DNA from: JAHZKN01 sp965250205
GTDB lineage: Bacteria; Pseudomonadota; Alphaproteobacteria; Rhizobiales; Hyphomicrobiaceae
Length of the DNA: 64,000 bases
Assembly (NCBI GenBank): GCA_965250205.1
Contig: CBDFNK010000020.1
Coordinates: 168,931 to 232,930, forward strand
Direction: 5' to 3'
Shown: piece by piece, positions 27,347 through 35,682 of the stretch
How the letters are laid out: each line of letters begins with the position of its first letter
Position numbering within the stretch: the first letter of the stretch is position 1
Notes under the pieces: model-generated
What the model saw: the letters and a program-made list of their open reading frames with translations, nothing else
Database searches by the model: none
Told to the model about the DNA's origin: nothing
Made by a program: the position numbers and the translations under genes

Positions 27347-28900
27347 TTATCGATTGAATCGCACGAAATAAGAGCTTCCGTCTTTATATCGAATGATCAA
27401 GCCGTTACCGTCTGCGGAAAAATAATAATCTCTCATTCTGCTAGTTCTTTCAATCCTAGCCTTTATCATATTTCTAGTAACGATATCAAAAACTCCAATG
27501 TTTGTGACGTGCGCTGATCGCATTCGGAAATTTCCTTCAGATATCATAGCCAAGTCGTCAAAGGCGTACGCAATGGAACGAAGATCAGGCGACATCATGG
27601 CGCCCTCATGGCCAGCGAATGCCTTCACTTGATATCTCGTGTCAGTGCTTCGGTCATATATGTCTGCACTACTGAAATTAAACCGAGACTTAAGCGAAAC
27701 AACAATGGATCGATCTGGACAGCCGGACGAAATTGCAGGTGCTGAGAACCAATCTACGGATGCGTTTTCTGGTCTCAGTATCTCCACAGGTGCCGAAAAT
27801 TGCAGATCCCAAAAAGCAACGTATCCCCGTCCAGATTGCGCAGAGATGGCAGAGACTACCCCGACTTCGGATGTGAACCTCAATGTTACAGGCCGTAAAA
27901 ATTGTTTCCAGATTTTGAATGAATGAACTTTGCTTTTTTTCTGTGTATCGTAGATGTCTATACGATAGTTAAAAGATTTATCTTCCACGATCGCTACATA
28001 ACGCCCACTAGGAGATGCTGCAAATGGCCGACTATCTGTCCTGATTGTGAAAAATGGCTTATTGGAGCCGATTCTGTAGGCCTCAATTCGATTGTCTGTG
28101 CGAGTGAAATAGGTATTGCCCCCAAACAGCTTTGCCTTGTTGATAGGCGGTTTGGTCAGCTTCTCAATAGACAAGCTGACGACTGGAAATTTTGAGTTTT
28201 GGGTACATATGGAAATTCGCTCGACGTAATATTTATTGTTTTGAACAGAGTCTATTGCAGTTGAACCCAGAGAAGATGATGTAGCTATGAGTACCAGCGG
28301 CAACGCGCCGCTGCTATCGTTTGTTACTGTAAGAATTGTTTCACCAATCTGATTTCCGTACACATCGAAATGGCGGATCCTGTTGGGTGAAACGATTTTG
28401 TCATACCCTGTGTAAAGTGCGTTGCCACTCCCATCGTACTGATAATGGGTGAGACGCTTTATGGAACGGTTTTCGTACACTCTGGAAACCACTCTGCCGG
28501 TGTCAGAGTTCCTCACCTCGATTACCGATGCTTTCCGAACAGCCCTCAGCCTTGTCGCTCCCTCTTCGATTGTTTCCAACACAACTTCGGATCTATTTAT
28601 CGATCCGTGGAATTTGGCTTGGCCATTCAGCGTCCCCCTCAGTCGGGCCCTTGAGAACATTCCTGAGGTGGACAAGCTTCGACTGGTTGCGATTGCGGAC
28701 AAACGTGTCGCTGCGACTCTAGTTGCACTTGCTGCTGTAAGAGCGACTGTTGCAGTTGTTCCACGAACGGCCAACGGCCTAAGTACGGTGGCGGTTCTGA
28801 GCGCGACTCCAGCGGTCAAGCATCCGGTAAGCGGCAATGTGAGAAGCAACGAAATTATTGCAACAAGTACACGGCGAGAGATTGCCATTTGTTTGTTCAA
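27347..28900 (-). CDS. Predicted lipoprotein with propeller-like C-terminal part
   Basis: 517 residues. The N-terminus is a lipoprotein signal peptide (VLVAIISLLLTLPLTGC, lipobox LTGC) followed by an Ala/Thr-rich linker. Residues about 130-200 hold a repeat of Asn-Asp-Gly turns (HYQYDGSGNALYTGYDK), and the rest resembles WD40/PQQ-like beta-propeller blades (ASPSGRYVAIVEDKSF, MSPDLRSIAYAFDDLA, FSADGNGLIIRYKDGSSYF). It would be anchored in the periplasm or outer membrane. No family is recognised. Stop is TAA; base composition is more AT-rich than the core chromosome. Confidence 0.65.
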   Translation of the reverse strand: MNKQMAISRRVLVAIISLLLTLPLTGCLTAGVALRTATVLRPLAVRGTTATVALTAASATRVAATRLSAIATSRSLSTSGMFSRARLRGTLNGQAKFHGSINRSEVVLETIEEGATRLRAVRKASVIEVRNSDTGRVVSRVYENRSIKRLTHYQYDGSGNALYTGYDKIVSPNRIRHFDVYGNQIGETILTVTNDSSGALPLVLIATSSSLGSTAIDSVQNNKYYVERISICTQNSKFPVVSLSIEKLTKPPINKAKLFGGNTYFTRTDNRIEAYRIGSNKPFFTIRTDSRPFAASPSGRYVAIVEDKSFNYRIDIYDTQKKSKVHSFKIWKQFLRPVTLRFTSEVGVVSAISAQSGRGYVAFWDLQFSAPVEILRPENASVDWFSAPAISSGCPDRSIVVSLKSRFNFSSADIYDRSTDTRYQVKAFAGHEGAMMSPDLRSIAYAFDDLAMISEGNFRMRSAHVTNIGVFDIVTRNMIKARIERTSRMRDYYFSADGNGLIIRYKDGSSYFVRFNR

Positions 28901-29263
28901 GTCATAGAGCCTTCTGGTTAGAGGACCTTAAGTCACGATTATCTGGCCGCGTTCTGATATGAGTTATAAGCTCATTCACATCCTGCAAGTTTACAACATT
29001 TCGGACAACTAAAAATAATCGCTGACCTTCCCTCGTTATCAAGTGGCGGTGTAGGGATCATTCGAGGTAGGTAGGTCCAGCAATGGGTCACGCTGAGACA
29101 GTTTTAGATTGGTTCTGTTGCGGTAAGATATGAGAGGTAGAGCGAAATAGGATGGCATAGTCTACCTCCCAACGCACTGCGTCAGTGAGTTTTCGACGCT
29201 GTTCGATTTGCTTTGTGGGTTTTTGTGATTAGACTCCGGGTGTTACTTCCTAATTTTGAGATC
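28901..29263. other. Region upstream of parA
   Basis: About 360 bp. GAGGTAGGTAGG (29064), GAGAGGTAGAG (29129) and inverted CTACCTCC (29161) are related short motifs in both orientations and could be a centromere-like partition site; this is inference. GAG lies close upstream of ATG 29264. Confidence 0.35.
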
Positions 29264-29890
29264 ATGTCCGTGTTCTTTTATTCGATCAAGTGAGGCCAGG
29301 GGAAAACCACGCATGCCGTGGGTTACGCGAAGTACGCTCAGGCCTTGCTGGTCACCAACGATTTTGAAAACGGTACCGCGCAGATTTATCAAGCCGCCCT
29401 TGCGGATGCGACCATTCAGATCTTAAAACCCGGCCAGTCGTTAACGTCGGTGATGGATCTCTATCCTGCCGAGCGCATCGTCGTTGATTTTGGCTGATGG
29501 GTCGAGGCGCGTGTCGTCGAGGCGGCTAAAGCCGCGTCGGTGTGTGTCGTGCCGTTGATGTTTCAATCGACCGCCGACTTGATGCCGGCGGTTAAAACCA
29601 TTTTGACCTTACAAAAGTACGCCAAGCGTTTGGTCATCGTCATCAACAACACTGAAAGCACTCACTTGGCCGATTTGAAAGCTGTTTTATCGCAGCGTTT
29701 TCCCGATATTCCACTGTTTGTCGTCAATCGCTCGCGCTACATCGCTAAGCTGCCCGATGATGGGCTGACGCTGTTTGATTTGTTTTCTCTTGGGTGATTG
29801 CACGCGTTTGCGTTGCGCAATGTCATTCCGCAGATCAAGGCGCTTTATGCGCATTTGGATCAGTGCGAGGCCGATGATCTTAAATCCTAA
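29264..29890 (+). CDS. parA: ParA-like partition ATPase with three in-frame TGA codons
   Basis: 208 codons from ATG 29264 to TAA 29888-29890. TGA occurs at 29291, 29495 and 29795. The start reads MSVFFYSIK-(TGA)-GQGKTT, the deviant Walker A motif K-G-G-x-G-K-T-T, with TGA on its first, nearly invariant Gly. The Walker B-like strand is RIVVDFG-(TGA)-WVEARV, where family members have D-x-G-G, and the end is LFSLG-(TGA)-LHAF, where relatives have G-G-L. Between them KRLVIVINNTE and FVVNRSRYI fit small plasmid ParA/TraL-like ATPases. No other disruption is present. It would move plasmid copies together with the small gene just downstream. It is intact only if UGA is read as Gly. Confidence 0.85.
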
Positions 29891-29902
29891 CCCCTGAATA
29901 CC

Positions 29903-30133
29903 ATGCCAGATAAATTCGCTCATGCGCTTAGTCTTGCCGAAGCCAACCCCGCTAACACCGAAGATACGCTTCTTGTTGCGCGCGTTGAAAAGTTGGAGCA
30001 CCGTTCACGCAAGGTGCATACCTACCTAAAGCCGTCCGAATTCGATGCGCTTGTTTCCCATATTGGTCGCGAGACGTTATCGAATGCACTGCGTGATCTG
30101 GTTTTAGAGTTTAACGCCCGCCAACATGACTAA
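29903..30133 (+). CDS. Small ribbon-helix-helix-like partition or copy-control protein
   Basis: 76 residues, ATG 29903, 12 bp after parA and overlapping the rep start by 8 bp. The second half, VHTYLKPSEFDALVSHIG then ETLSNALRDLVLEF, fits a ribbon-helix-helix DNA-binding fold. By position it is the DNA-binding partner of ParA or a rep regulator. It contains one Gly codon (GGT) and no TGA. Stop is TAA. Confidence 0.7.
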   Translation: MPDKFAHALSLAEANPANTEDTLLVARVEKLEHRSRKVHTYLKPSEFDALVSHIGRETLSNALRDLVLEFNARQHD

Positions 30134-31340
30134 GAAAAATAGAAAACCGCTTGTGCCGCCATCGCAAAGCGATCTTTCCGGGCAACCTGCCCAGCTTGAA
30201 TTGTTTCGCATGGTGTGAAGCCCGGAGCACACCAACGCCTTTGATTTTTATGAGTCGATCCCGCGCTTTTATGTGGGACGTGGCAGTTCCAAGGTCATCA
30301 AGTGGAACCAGGACGGAACGACGCCACCCTTGAAACGTGCGTTTTCTTTTGCGGGCAAGCGTTATCGTCTGACTCTGGAGCCGTCATATATCGAAAAGCG
30401 TGATGGCACACTGCGTGCCCAGTTTCCGTGAGTGCGCGAGGAGATCGTCGAGTTTGTTATCTACAAGATCGCGCTGGAACAGGGGTATTTCTATAACGCT
30501 GGCGGGCGCAACGATAAGACCGATAACTTTGTGCTATTCACGTCGTTGTATGCCATCCATGAACAGTTGAAGCGCCGATGAGCGCAACGCGCCAAGGGTA
30601 AGAGCTACTCATATGATCAGATCCGTGAGGCGTTGTTGGTTCTATCCAAAACCAAGGTCCATCTTAAATCTAAGTCCTGAGATGATGACCTGGTGTTTTC
30701 ACCGATCGCAGATTTTGGCTTCTTCAACAAGGACGCCAAGAGCCGTGATGTTTGTAAGGCTCGCGGATCAGCCACCATCTACATCCGTTTCAATGCGCTC
30801 ATTTCAAAGCAAATCCTTGCCCGTGGTTGGCGTCAGATCAACTATGATAGCGTGATGATCGCTGATAAGTTTCTCAACCGCTGGATGCGCAAGATGCTGG
30901 CCCTTCGTTTTGTGCAGGCGGCGCCCAATAAATCATTTAACATCAAGCTGTCGACCATCATTGAGAACTCGGGCATTTCGCTCTACGCGAGACTGTCGGA
31001 TAACCTCAAGCAGGTCATCCAGGCCTTGGATGCCATGAGTGATGTCGTTGATCGCTATACGATTGAAAAGAGCTATGCCGTGCATCCGCAAACCAGGCGA
31101 GGTCGTGTGCTGGCCGACGCTAAGATTATCCTGTGGCCGACAAACAGCTTTTCTACTCAGCAGATCCAAACCAACCTGCACAATCAGGATCTCGATGCTG
31201 CTGTTATCTGCGAAACCTGAGCGGTGATGCTGGAACCGCAACGCGAGGAGTTTGAAACCTACAAGGCCTATGAAGTGGCCAGGATCACGTATCTACGCGG
31301 GCGCAAAGTGCCGAAGGTTCAACTGAGCAACGAATGTTAA
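30126..31340 (+). CDS. rep: Plasmid replication initiator with five in-frame TGA codons
   Basis: 404 codons from ATG 30126 to TAA 31338-31340, with TGA at 30216, 30429, 30579, 30678 and 31218. The readable parts form one replication-initiator protein: FDFYESIPRFYVG, then QFP-(TGA)-VREEIVEFVIYKIA where relatives have P-S/G-x-R-E-E, then EQLKRR-(TGA)-AQ...YSYDQIREALLVLS where relatives have R-G, then IRFNALISKQILARGWRQINYD and LSDNLKQVIQALD. Trp is written TGG four times (for example RGWRQ), so TGA is not Trp by default. Eight iterons follow directly. Translated by the standard code only a 30-residue stub would be made. It would bind the iterons and start replication. Confidence 0.85.
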
Positions 31341-31364
31341 AAAGTCGCGCGCGACAATGTTTTC

Positions 31365-31695
31365 ACGGTGCGTTTTGGTTCCCTGCCAAAGCGCCCTTTT
31401 GATGCGTTGTGGTTCCCTTTTACACGTAGCACCATCTTTTTTCTTTTTCATCCGCTGGTTTGATCACGCGAATTGGTTCGTTGTGGTTCCCCGCCTTGTC
31501 AAGGCGGTACGCTTTGGTTCCCTTGCAACGCAAGTAATTCGTAGATTTGAGACCTTTTTAACATGCAACGGTACGTTTTAATTCCCCGGCATCACGGCAG
31601 ATTTTGTGCTTCCTTCGTTTTGGTTCCCTGCTTACCACTTCTATCAATGCGATGTAGTTCCCTGCCAACACCAACATTGCGTGCGTTTTGAGTCC
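31365..31695. repeat. Iteron array, probable replication origin (oriV)
   Basis: Eight direct repeats with consensus near TGCGTTTTGGTTCCC end at about 31383, 31417, 31491, 31522, 31586, 31628, 31662 and 31695. Spacing is irregular, 29-74 bp. The GTTCCC (or TTCCC) end is the most constant part. They lie right behind rep, on its coding strand, in an AT-rich setting with T-runs near 31438-31448. This is the layout of an iteron-controlled plasmid origin. Confidence 0.85.
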
Positions 31696-32087
31696 CTTTC
31701 ATTCAAAGCTACAGCACAACGGGAAACTGAAACAACCAAGACCAACCCTTTTTACAGTCTTCTGTTTAGCCTTTTATTCTTCTTGTCAGTCCTCTCAGCC
31801 AGCAATGTTAAAAACTTTGCGCTTCCATATTGTGCTGTGGCTGGGTCATGAATCCTTGCGGGTGAAAAAGAAAATGACCTGGAGGATTTGGTCAGCTTAC
31901 GGGGATGAATGCGCCCCTTAAGGGGGCTGTGTGTTTAACGCGGTTCGCGCGAGATTTGAATTGTCGGCGCGCGTCATTATTATTGGCATGATTTTATTCC
32001 TTATCCCGCAACCCCATGTGAGACATTCACCCCATATCTCGTGAGACCAGCGTTGAAGACGCTGGAGAAAACACGCCTGAAACCTGT
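31696..32087. other. AT-rich gap after the iterons
   Basis: Probably the unwinding part of the origin: TTTTTACAGTCTTCTGTTTA and TTTTATTCTTCTTGTC lie at 31746-31785. A 38-codon frame (31806-31920) ends at a hairpin GCCCCTTAAGGGGGC and could be a short peptide; support is weak. Confidence 0.4.
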
Positions 32088-32447
32088 TTGTTTGACGCTG
32101 CAACAAAAGCACATGAAACGGCTAAGCTGATGGAAGCCTATTACTGCCAGAAAAACACCGCCAGGATTGGAGCGACACTGATTGCAGCTGTGCGCACGCT
32201 CATGGATAGGCTTTGTTCGGCGCATGGTGGAAACTACAAGGATGATGAAAAGGCTCAAATTCAGGCGCTACACCAAGACCTAAACCGCCTCAAAAAACAA
32301 GACGCTGAACTGAGGATCGAGGCCGAGCGCATTGCCACCGAAGTTGGCAAACTCACTTGGAAAATCACCCGTAGTACCAGGCCAAAGACGCAAGTCCGCC
32401 GCGAGCTGGCAGGACTATCAAAGAGGATAACGGAACTGCTGTCTTAA
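32088..32447 (+). CDS. Small helical hypothetical protein (coiled coil)
   Basis: 119 residues from TTG 32088; ATG 32130 is an alternative start. The middle (QIQALHQDLNRLKKQDAELR and on) has heptad spacing of Leu/Ile residues and reads as a coiled coil, with a basic tail. No family is recognised. Its position next to the origin suggests a plasmid accessory protein. Stop is TAA. Confidence 0.5.
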   Translation: MFDAATKAHETAKLMEAYYCQKNTARIGATLIAAVRTLMDRLCSAHGGNYKDDEKAQIQALHQDLNRLKKQDAELRIEAERIATEVGKLTWKITRSTRPKTQVRRELAGLSKRITELLS

Positions 32448-32500
32448 TCGAACACTATTTCGTTGGTCTTTAGGTTTTTAAGCAATGGGATTTTGGGCGA

Positions 32501-32571
32501 GTCCCGCGCTGTGATGTTTTTATTGTTTTGAAATGTACGCGGGACCGGGCTCGCGTCGGACACGCGTGTCC
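32501..32571. repeat. Inverted repeats in the gap before the small plasmid gene
   Basis: GTCCCGCG (32501-32508) and CGCGGGAC (32538-32545) are inverted with a 29-bp AT-rich centre. GGACACGCGTGTCC at 32558-32571 is a perfect 14-bp palindrome. Together they could be a regulatory RNA structure or protein sites. No tRNA fits here. Confidence 0.6.
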
Positions 32572-32729
32572 AGACTCAGCTGACAACCGTCGTCTTCACC
32601 CTGGGACTAGTCCCCGGGCTTTGATCCCATCTCGCAAAGTTTAGCGCGCTTCGAACTTATGAAATAGATTTGGTGATTGGCAATTCATTCATACAATTAG
32701 TCATGCAGCAACAGAGGAGAACAACTGCC

Positions 32730-32933
32730 ATGGCTAAGGAAACCAAACAGTCCATGAAACCAAGCTTCAACGTCTTCACGGTCGAAGACCGAGGAGAGGG
32801 CAATGACCCTTTCTGGTTGAAAATTGGCGCGGCGTTCGAACACAAAGACGGCAAAGGGTACAACCTGGCGCTCCAAGCATTGCCGACCGACGGTCGGCTG
32901 GTGCTTCGCGAGTACAAGGAACCCGATGACTAG
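32730..32933 (+). CDS. Small conserved plasmid/island protein
   Basis: 67 residues from ATG 32730 with AGAGGAGAA upstream. The pattern FWLKIGAAFEHKDGKGYNLALQALPTDGRLVLRE matches a family of short proteins widespread on alphaproteobacterial plasmids and islands (F-W-x-x-I-G-x-A-x-x-H-K-D-G-K-G). The function is unknown. Stop is TAG. Confidence 0.8.
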   Translation: MAKETKQSMKPSFNVFTVEDRGEGNDPFWLKIGAAFEHKDGKGYNLALQALPTDGRLVLREYKEPDD

Positions 32934-33005
32934 TCACAGTCACTAAGTGACAAAACCGATCGAACGAATAACGCTTCCTCAAACCGCGTAGATAAGGACG
33001 CGACT

Positions 33006-33034
33006 AGCCACCTCGAAAGGGGTGGCTTTTTTTG
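33006..33034 (+). terminator. Rho-independent terminator
   Basis: AGCCACC / GGTGGCT stem around TCGAAAGG, then TTTTTT. It ends the transcript of the small gene at 32730. Confidence 0.85.
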
Positions 33035-33145
33035 GTGCTTGGATAACCCTAACATCGCTCCCTCCTGACTGGAGGAAACACATCGAACGGTGGGTCAGGT
33101 TTGTTTAGCCACCTGGGTCAGTTTCAAACCGTCGTGACAGGAGTT

Positions 33146-33349
33146 TTATTTGGACGATTTACCAACGGATGGTTCATCCTCTGAGAGCGGCTCACTCCAC
33201 TGCTGGTTTGCACTCTCTACCAAACGATCAAGAAGATTTGGTTCATTACAGCCGAAAAGTAATTTGAGGGTACCTTCAAGTTTCTCGCGCGCTTCTGCAG
33301 CGCTCTCGACCAACTCGGCTGCAGCGCTCTCTGAGTATATAGTTGTCAT
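33146..33349 (-). CDS. Small acidic hypothetical protein
   Basis: 67 residues from ATG at 33349: an Ala/Glu-rich helix (SAAAELVESAAEAREKLEG) followed by a polar tail. The ribosome site is weak. It is read away from the following gene. Stop is TAA. Not recognised. Confidence 0.4.
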   Translation of the reverse strand: MTTIYSESAAAELVESAAEAREKLEGTLKLLFGCNEPNLLDRLVESANQQWSEPLSEDEPSVGKSSK

Positions 33350-33530
33350 AAATTCTTTTCCGCGTCGTCTACCGTATGCTGGCGCGTTCCCGCGGACCCC
33401 TGGTGAGTTTCTATCACAGCAGCCCACGCGCCCAGCTTGGCCAGAATCGCTCTACTGCTAGCGCCAAGTTCGCAAAAGTCCCGCACGGTGGCAAAGGTCG
33501 CCCCCGACTGCCAGTATCTTTACTCTTACT

Positions 33531-35633
33531 ATGTGGCTAGAACAACACAAAAAGGTGATTTCTGGAGCGTTGGTTGATGAAACATTACTCCGACCGTGTC
33601 AGAAAGATGACGATAGAACAAATTTAGTTGGGGGATCGGGAGTGCCAGAAGAGATTGGCGTGAGAAAAAACACCGTTTTGCGGGCTATCCAACATGTTCT
33701 TCCCAGTGGTTGTAGTCGCATGCAAGGTGGTCAAGTTGCAGAGCATGGTAACTTAAATTCAGAATACACAGACCTGACGTCTTGGAAGCAACCTCCTGAA
33801 TGGCCGCCAGATTTATTCGCTGTTACGGGATACCTTTTGTCGAGAGCTGGCGCTTACAGTTACATTCTTCCTGCAGCATCCCCGTCCGATTTCTGTTGTC
33901 AAAACCGCTATGTTAATTTGAATCCTGCCGTTGTGGCCACTTGGCAAAAAATTGGCCGCCGTTGGCGAACGATTGAGGTTGGGGATAGTTCGGATAGGAT
34001 CAAGCGGGTAAAGGGGACACTCGAACACTATTGGTCGGTTGTGTTTCATGCAATAAACGAGGACTTATACCGAATTCCAAGACGAGAGGACCATAAGTTT
34101 CCTCAATGGTGGGAAGCGGCTCATGCACTATTCGTGATAGCCGACGAGGCATGCCAGAATGTAGGTTGGTACACTACTCACCCTGATCATGAATGGACAT
34201 GGGTCGGAGCTTTTCATCAACAACGTTGCGCCAACGTAGTCTCTGAAGCTTATTCAAGTTCTCGGTCGAGTGGAAAGCACGTGCATCTCTCTTCAAAATT
34301 GCCTTCGTCAGTTGCGTGGATGGCAGATCCAGACGTTATTTGTGTTCAACCGAAGTCACATACAGCCGCCATTGGTGGCACGACCCGGACATTTTCTCAT
34401 AACTTAGCGTTATTACCCTCCAGGGGCCCTGTGAAGATCCAATGGTATCCGCCTAGCATCCAAAAAGAGGGGCTGGAGAACATAACAGCTCCGATCCGAA
34501 TTCTTGCGATCCCATTTCCGTTCGAAGTAAATCGTGAATGGTTTCAAATTGAAGACATCGCTGGGCGTAAATCATCCTGGTTGGATACTGATCAATCAAA
34601 ATGGTTATCTGAAGGCAATAGGTCCAAGATCATAGACTTGATAATGGCAATCATTGAGACAGCCGTCCGTGATGAAGGACAGATTCATGGCGTCGTCTTG
34701 CCAGAAGATGCTCTTGATTGGGAAACCCATGAGGCTATTGTTGAACGGCTAGCAGAACTCGATGTTCCAGTTGAATTTCTAATTTCTGGCTCGTCGAGCA
34801 ATTGCACTCCATCGAAGGGAAATTTCGTACTATTCACTCGCTTATCAAAATCCAGTAAGTCCAATTCAGGTGGTACGGCTTCGACTGTTGTGAGTACATC
34901 TGTGAGCACATCGCGCCCGAAGCATCATCGATGGCGATTGGATGCTGCTCAAGCAAGGACATATGGTCTCAAACTGAACGATGATGATGATCCAAGGGCC
35001 CTTGATACTTCCCCGTTGGGTCGTCCAATTCTTTCTAACGATTTTCAAGAGGCCTGGGAAAAAATTGACATTCCCCAGCGTGAAGTCCACGCGCACGTCA
35101 TCAGATCCTCAACAATAATTACGGCGCTAATTTGTGAAGACTTAGCACGAATGGACCCTTGTCACTCGGTCATTCGGGATATTGGACCAAACCTCGTGAT
35201 TTCATTGTTATTTGATGGACCACAGCTAGCCAATAGATGGTCAGCTCGCTATGCGAGCACACTTAGTGAAGATCCCGGCGCTTCAGTTTTGAATCTAACT
35301 TCACGTGGTCTAATCGCCTTGCAGAACGAAGTTATCCTGAGGGCCCCCCCAAAGGACAGCCAAATGCATACAAGCTGGTCTGTTGGATTGTGGAAAGATG
35401 ATGAAGGCCGCCTTATGGAATTGGAGTGCCCTCCTGGTCAACACGGTATCGTCATAGAGCTTCATCACACTGATACAATAGAAAGGACGCATGATGGGCG
35501 AACAAAAAAATCGAAATCCTGGCGGCTGAAAGGTCAACCGCTGCCTATTAGCTTGGATGATCCGACAAAATTTAAAGACATTTTGGGAGTATGCGTCAAA
35601 GATTGGAAGCGAGTACTGAGTGCTATGCCGTGA
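33531..35633 (+). CDS. Large protein with a nitrilase-like C-terminal domain
   Basis: 700 residues, not matching a family I can name over its full length. Residues about 320-640 look like a carbon-nitrogen hydrolase (nitrilase) fold: LALLPSRGPVKIQWYPPS, a Glu in HGVVLPEDALDW (near residue 391), HHRWRLDAAQ near 463 where the catalytic Lys would be expected, and a Cys in TALICEDLARMD (near residue 534) followed by LVISLLFDGPQL. Glu and Cys are in place but Lys is unclear. The N-terminal 300 residues are Trp-rich and unassigned. Nitrilase domains also occur in defence proteins such as UG1 reverse transcriptases; no RT motif is visible here. Stop is TGA; read-through makes no sensible protein. 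Confidence 0.6.
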   Translation: MWLEQHKKVISGALVDETLLRPCQKDDDRTNLVGGSGVPEEIGVRKNTVLRAIQHVLPSGCSRMQGGQVAEHGNLNSEYTDLTSWKQPPEWPPDLFAVTGYLLSRAGAYSYILPAASPSDFCCQNRYVNLNPAVVATWQKIGRRWRTIEVGDSSDRIKRVKGTLEHYWSVVFHAINEDLYRIPRREDHKFPQWWEAAHALFVIADEACQNVGWYTTHPDHEWTWVGAFHQQRCANVVSEAYSSSRSSGKHVHLSSKLPSSVAWMADPDVICVQPKSHTAAIGGTTRTFSHNLALLPSRGPVKIQWYPPSIQKEGLENITAPIRILAIPFPFEVNREWFQIEDIAGRKSSWLDTDQSKWLSEGNRSKIIDLIMAIIETAVRDEGQIHGVVLPEDALDWETHEAIVERLAELDVPVEFLISGSSSNCTPSKGNFVLFTRLSKSSKSNSGGTASTVVSTSVSTSRPKHHRWRLDAAQARTYGLKLNDDDDPRALDTSPLGRPILSNDFQEAWEKIDIPQREVHAHVIRSSTIITALICEDLARMDPCHSVIRDIGPNLVISLLFDGPQLANRWSARYASTLSEDPGASVLNLTSRGLIALQNEVILRAPPKDSQMHTSWSVGLWKDDEGRLMELECPPGQHGIVIELHHTDTIERTHDGRTKKSKSWRLKGQPLPISLDDPTKFKDILGVCVKDWKRVLSAMP

Positions 35634-35682
35634 GAAGGGAAGTTGTGGAGCGAGTGTTCATTCGTACTGAATCGGCTATGAC

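Noticed and set aside
29264..31340. UGA as tryptophan (code 4) in parA and rep
   Set aside because: The TGA in the Walker A motif replaces an invariant Gly, and Trp in the genes that contain it is written TGG. Trp at N-P-x-D of the methyltransferase and at I-x-Y-A-R-V-S-T of the resolvase is also implausible.
31365..31695. CRISPR-like spacing of the GTTCCC repeats
   Set aside because: Repeats are short and irregularly spaced behind a rep gene, which fits iterons.
32501..32640. A suppressor tRNA in the structured gap near 32.5 kb
   Set aside because: Stems are present, but no acceptor/T-arm combination of tRNA form can be built; GGGCTTTGATCCC has only a 3-bp stem.
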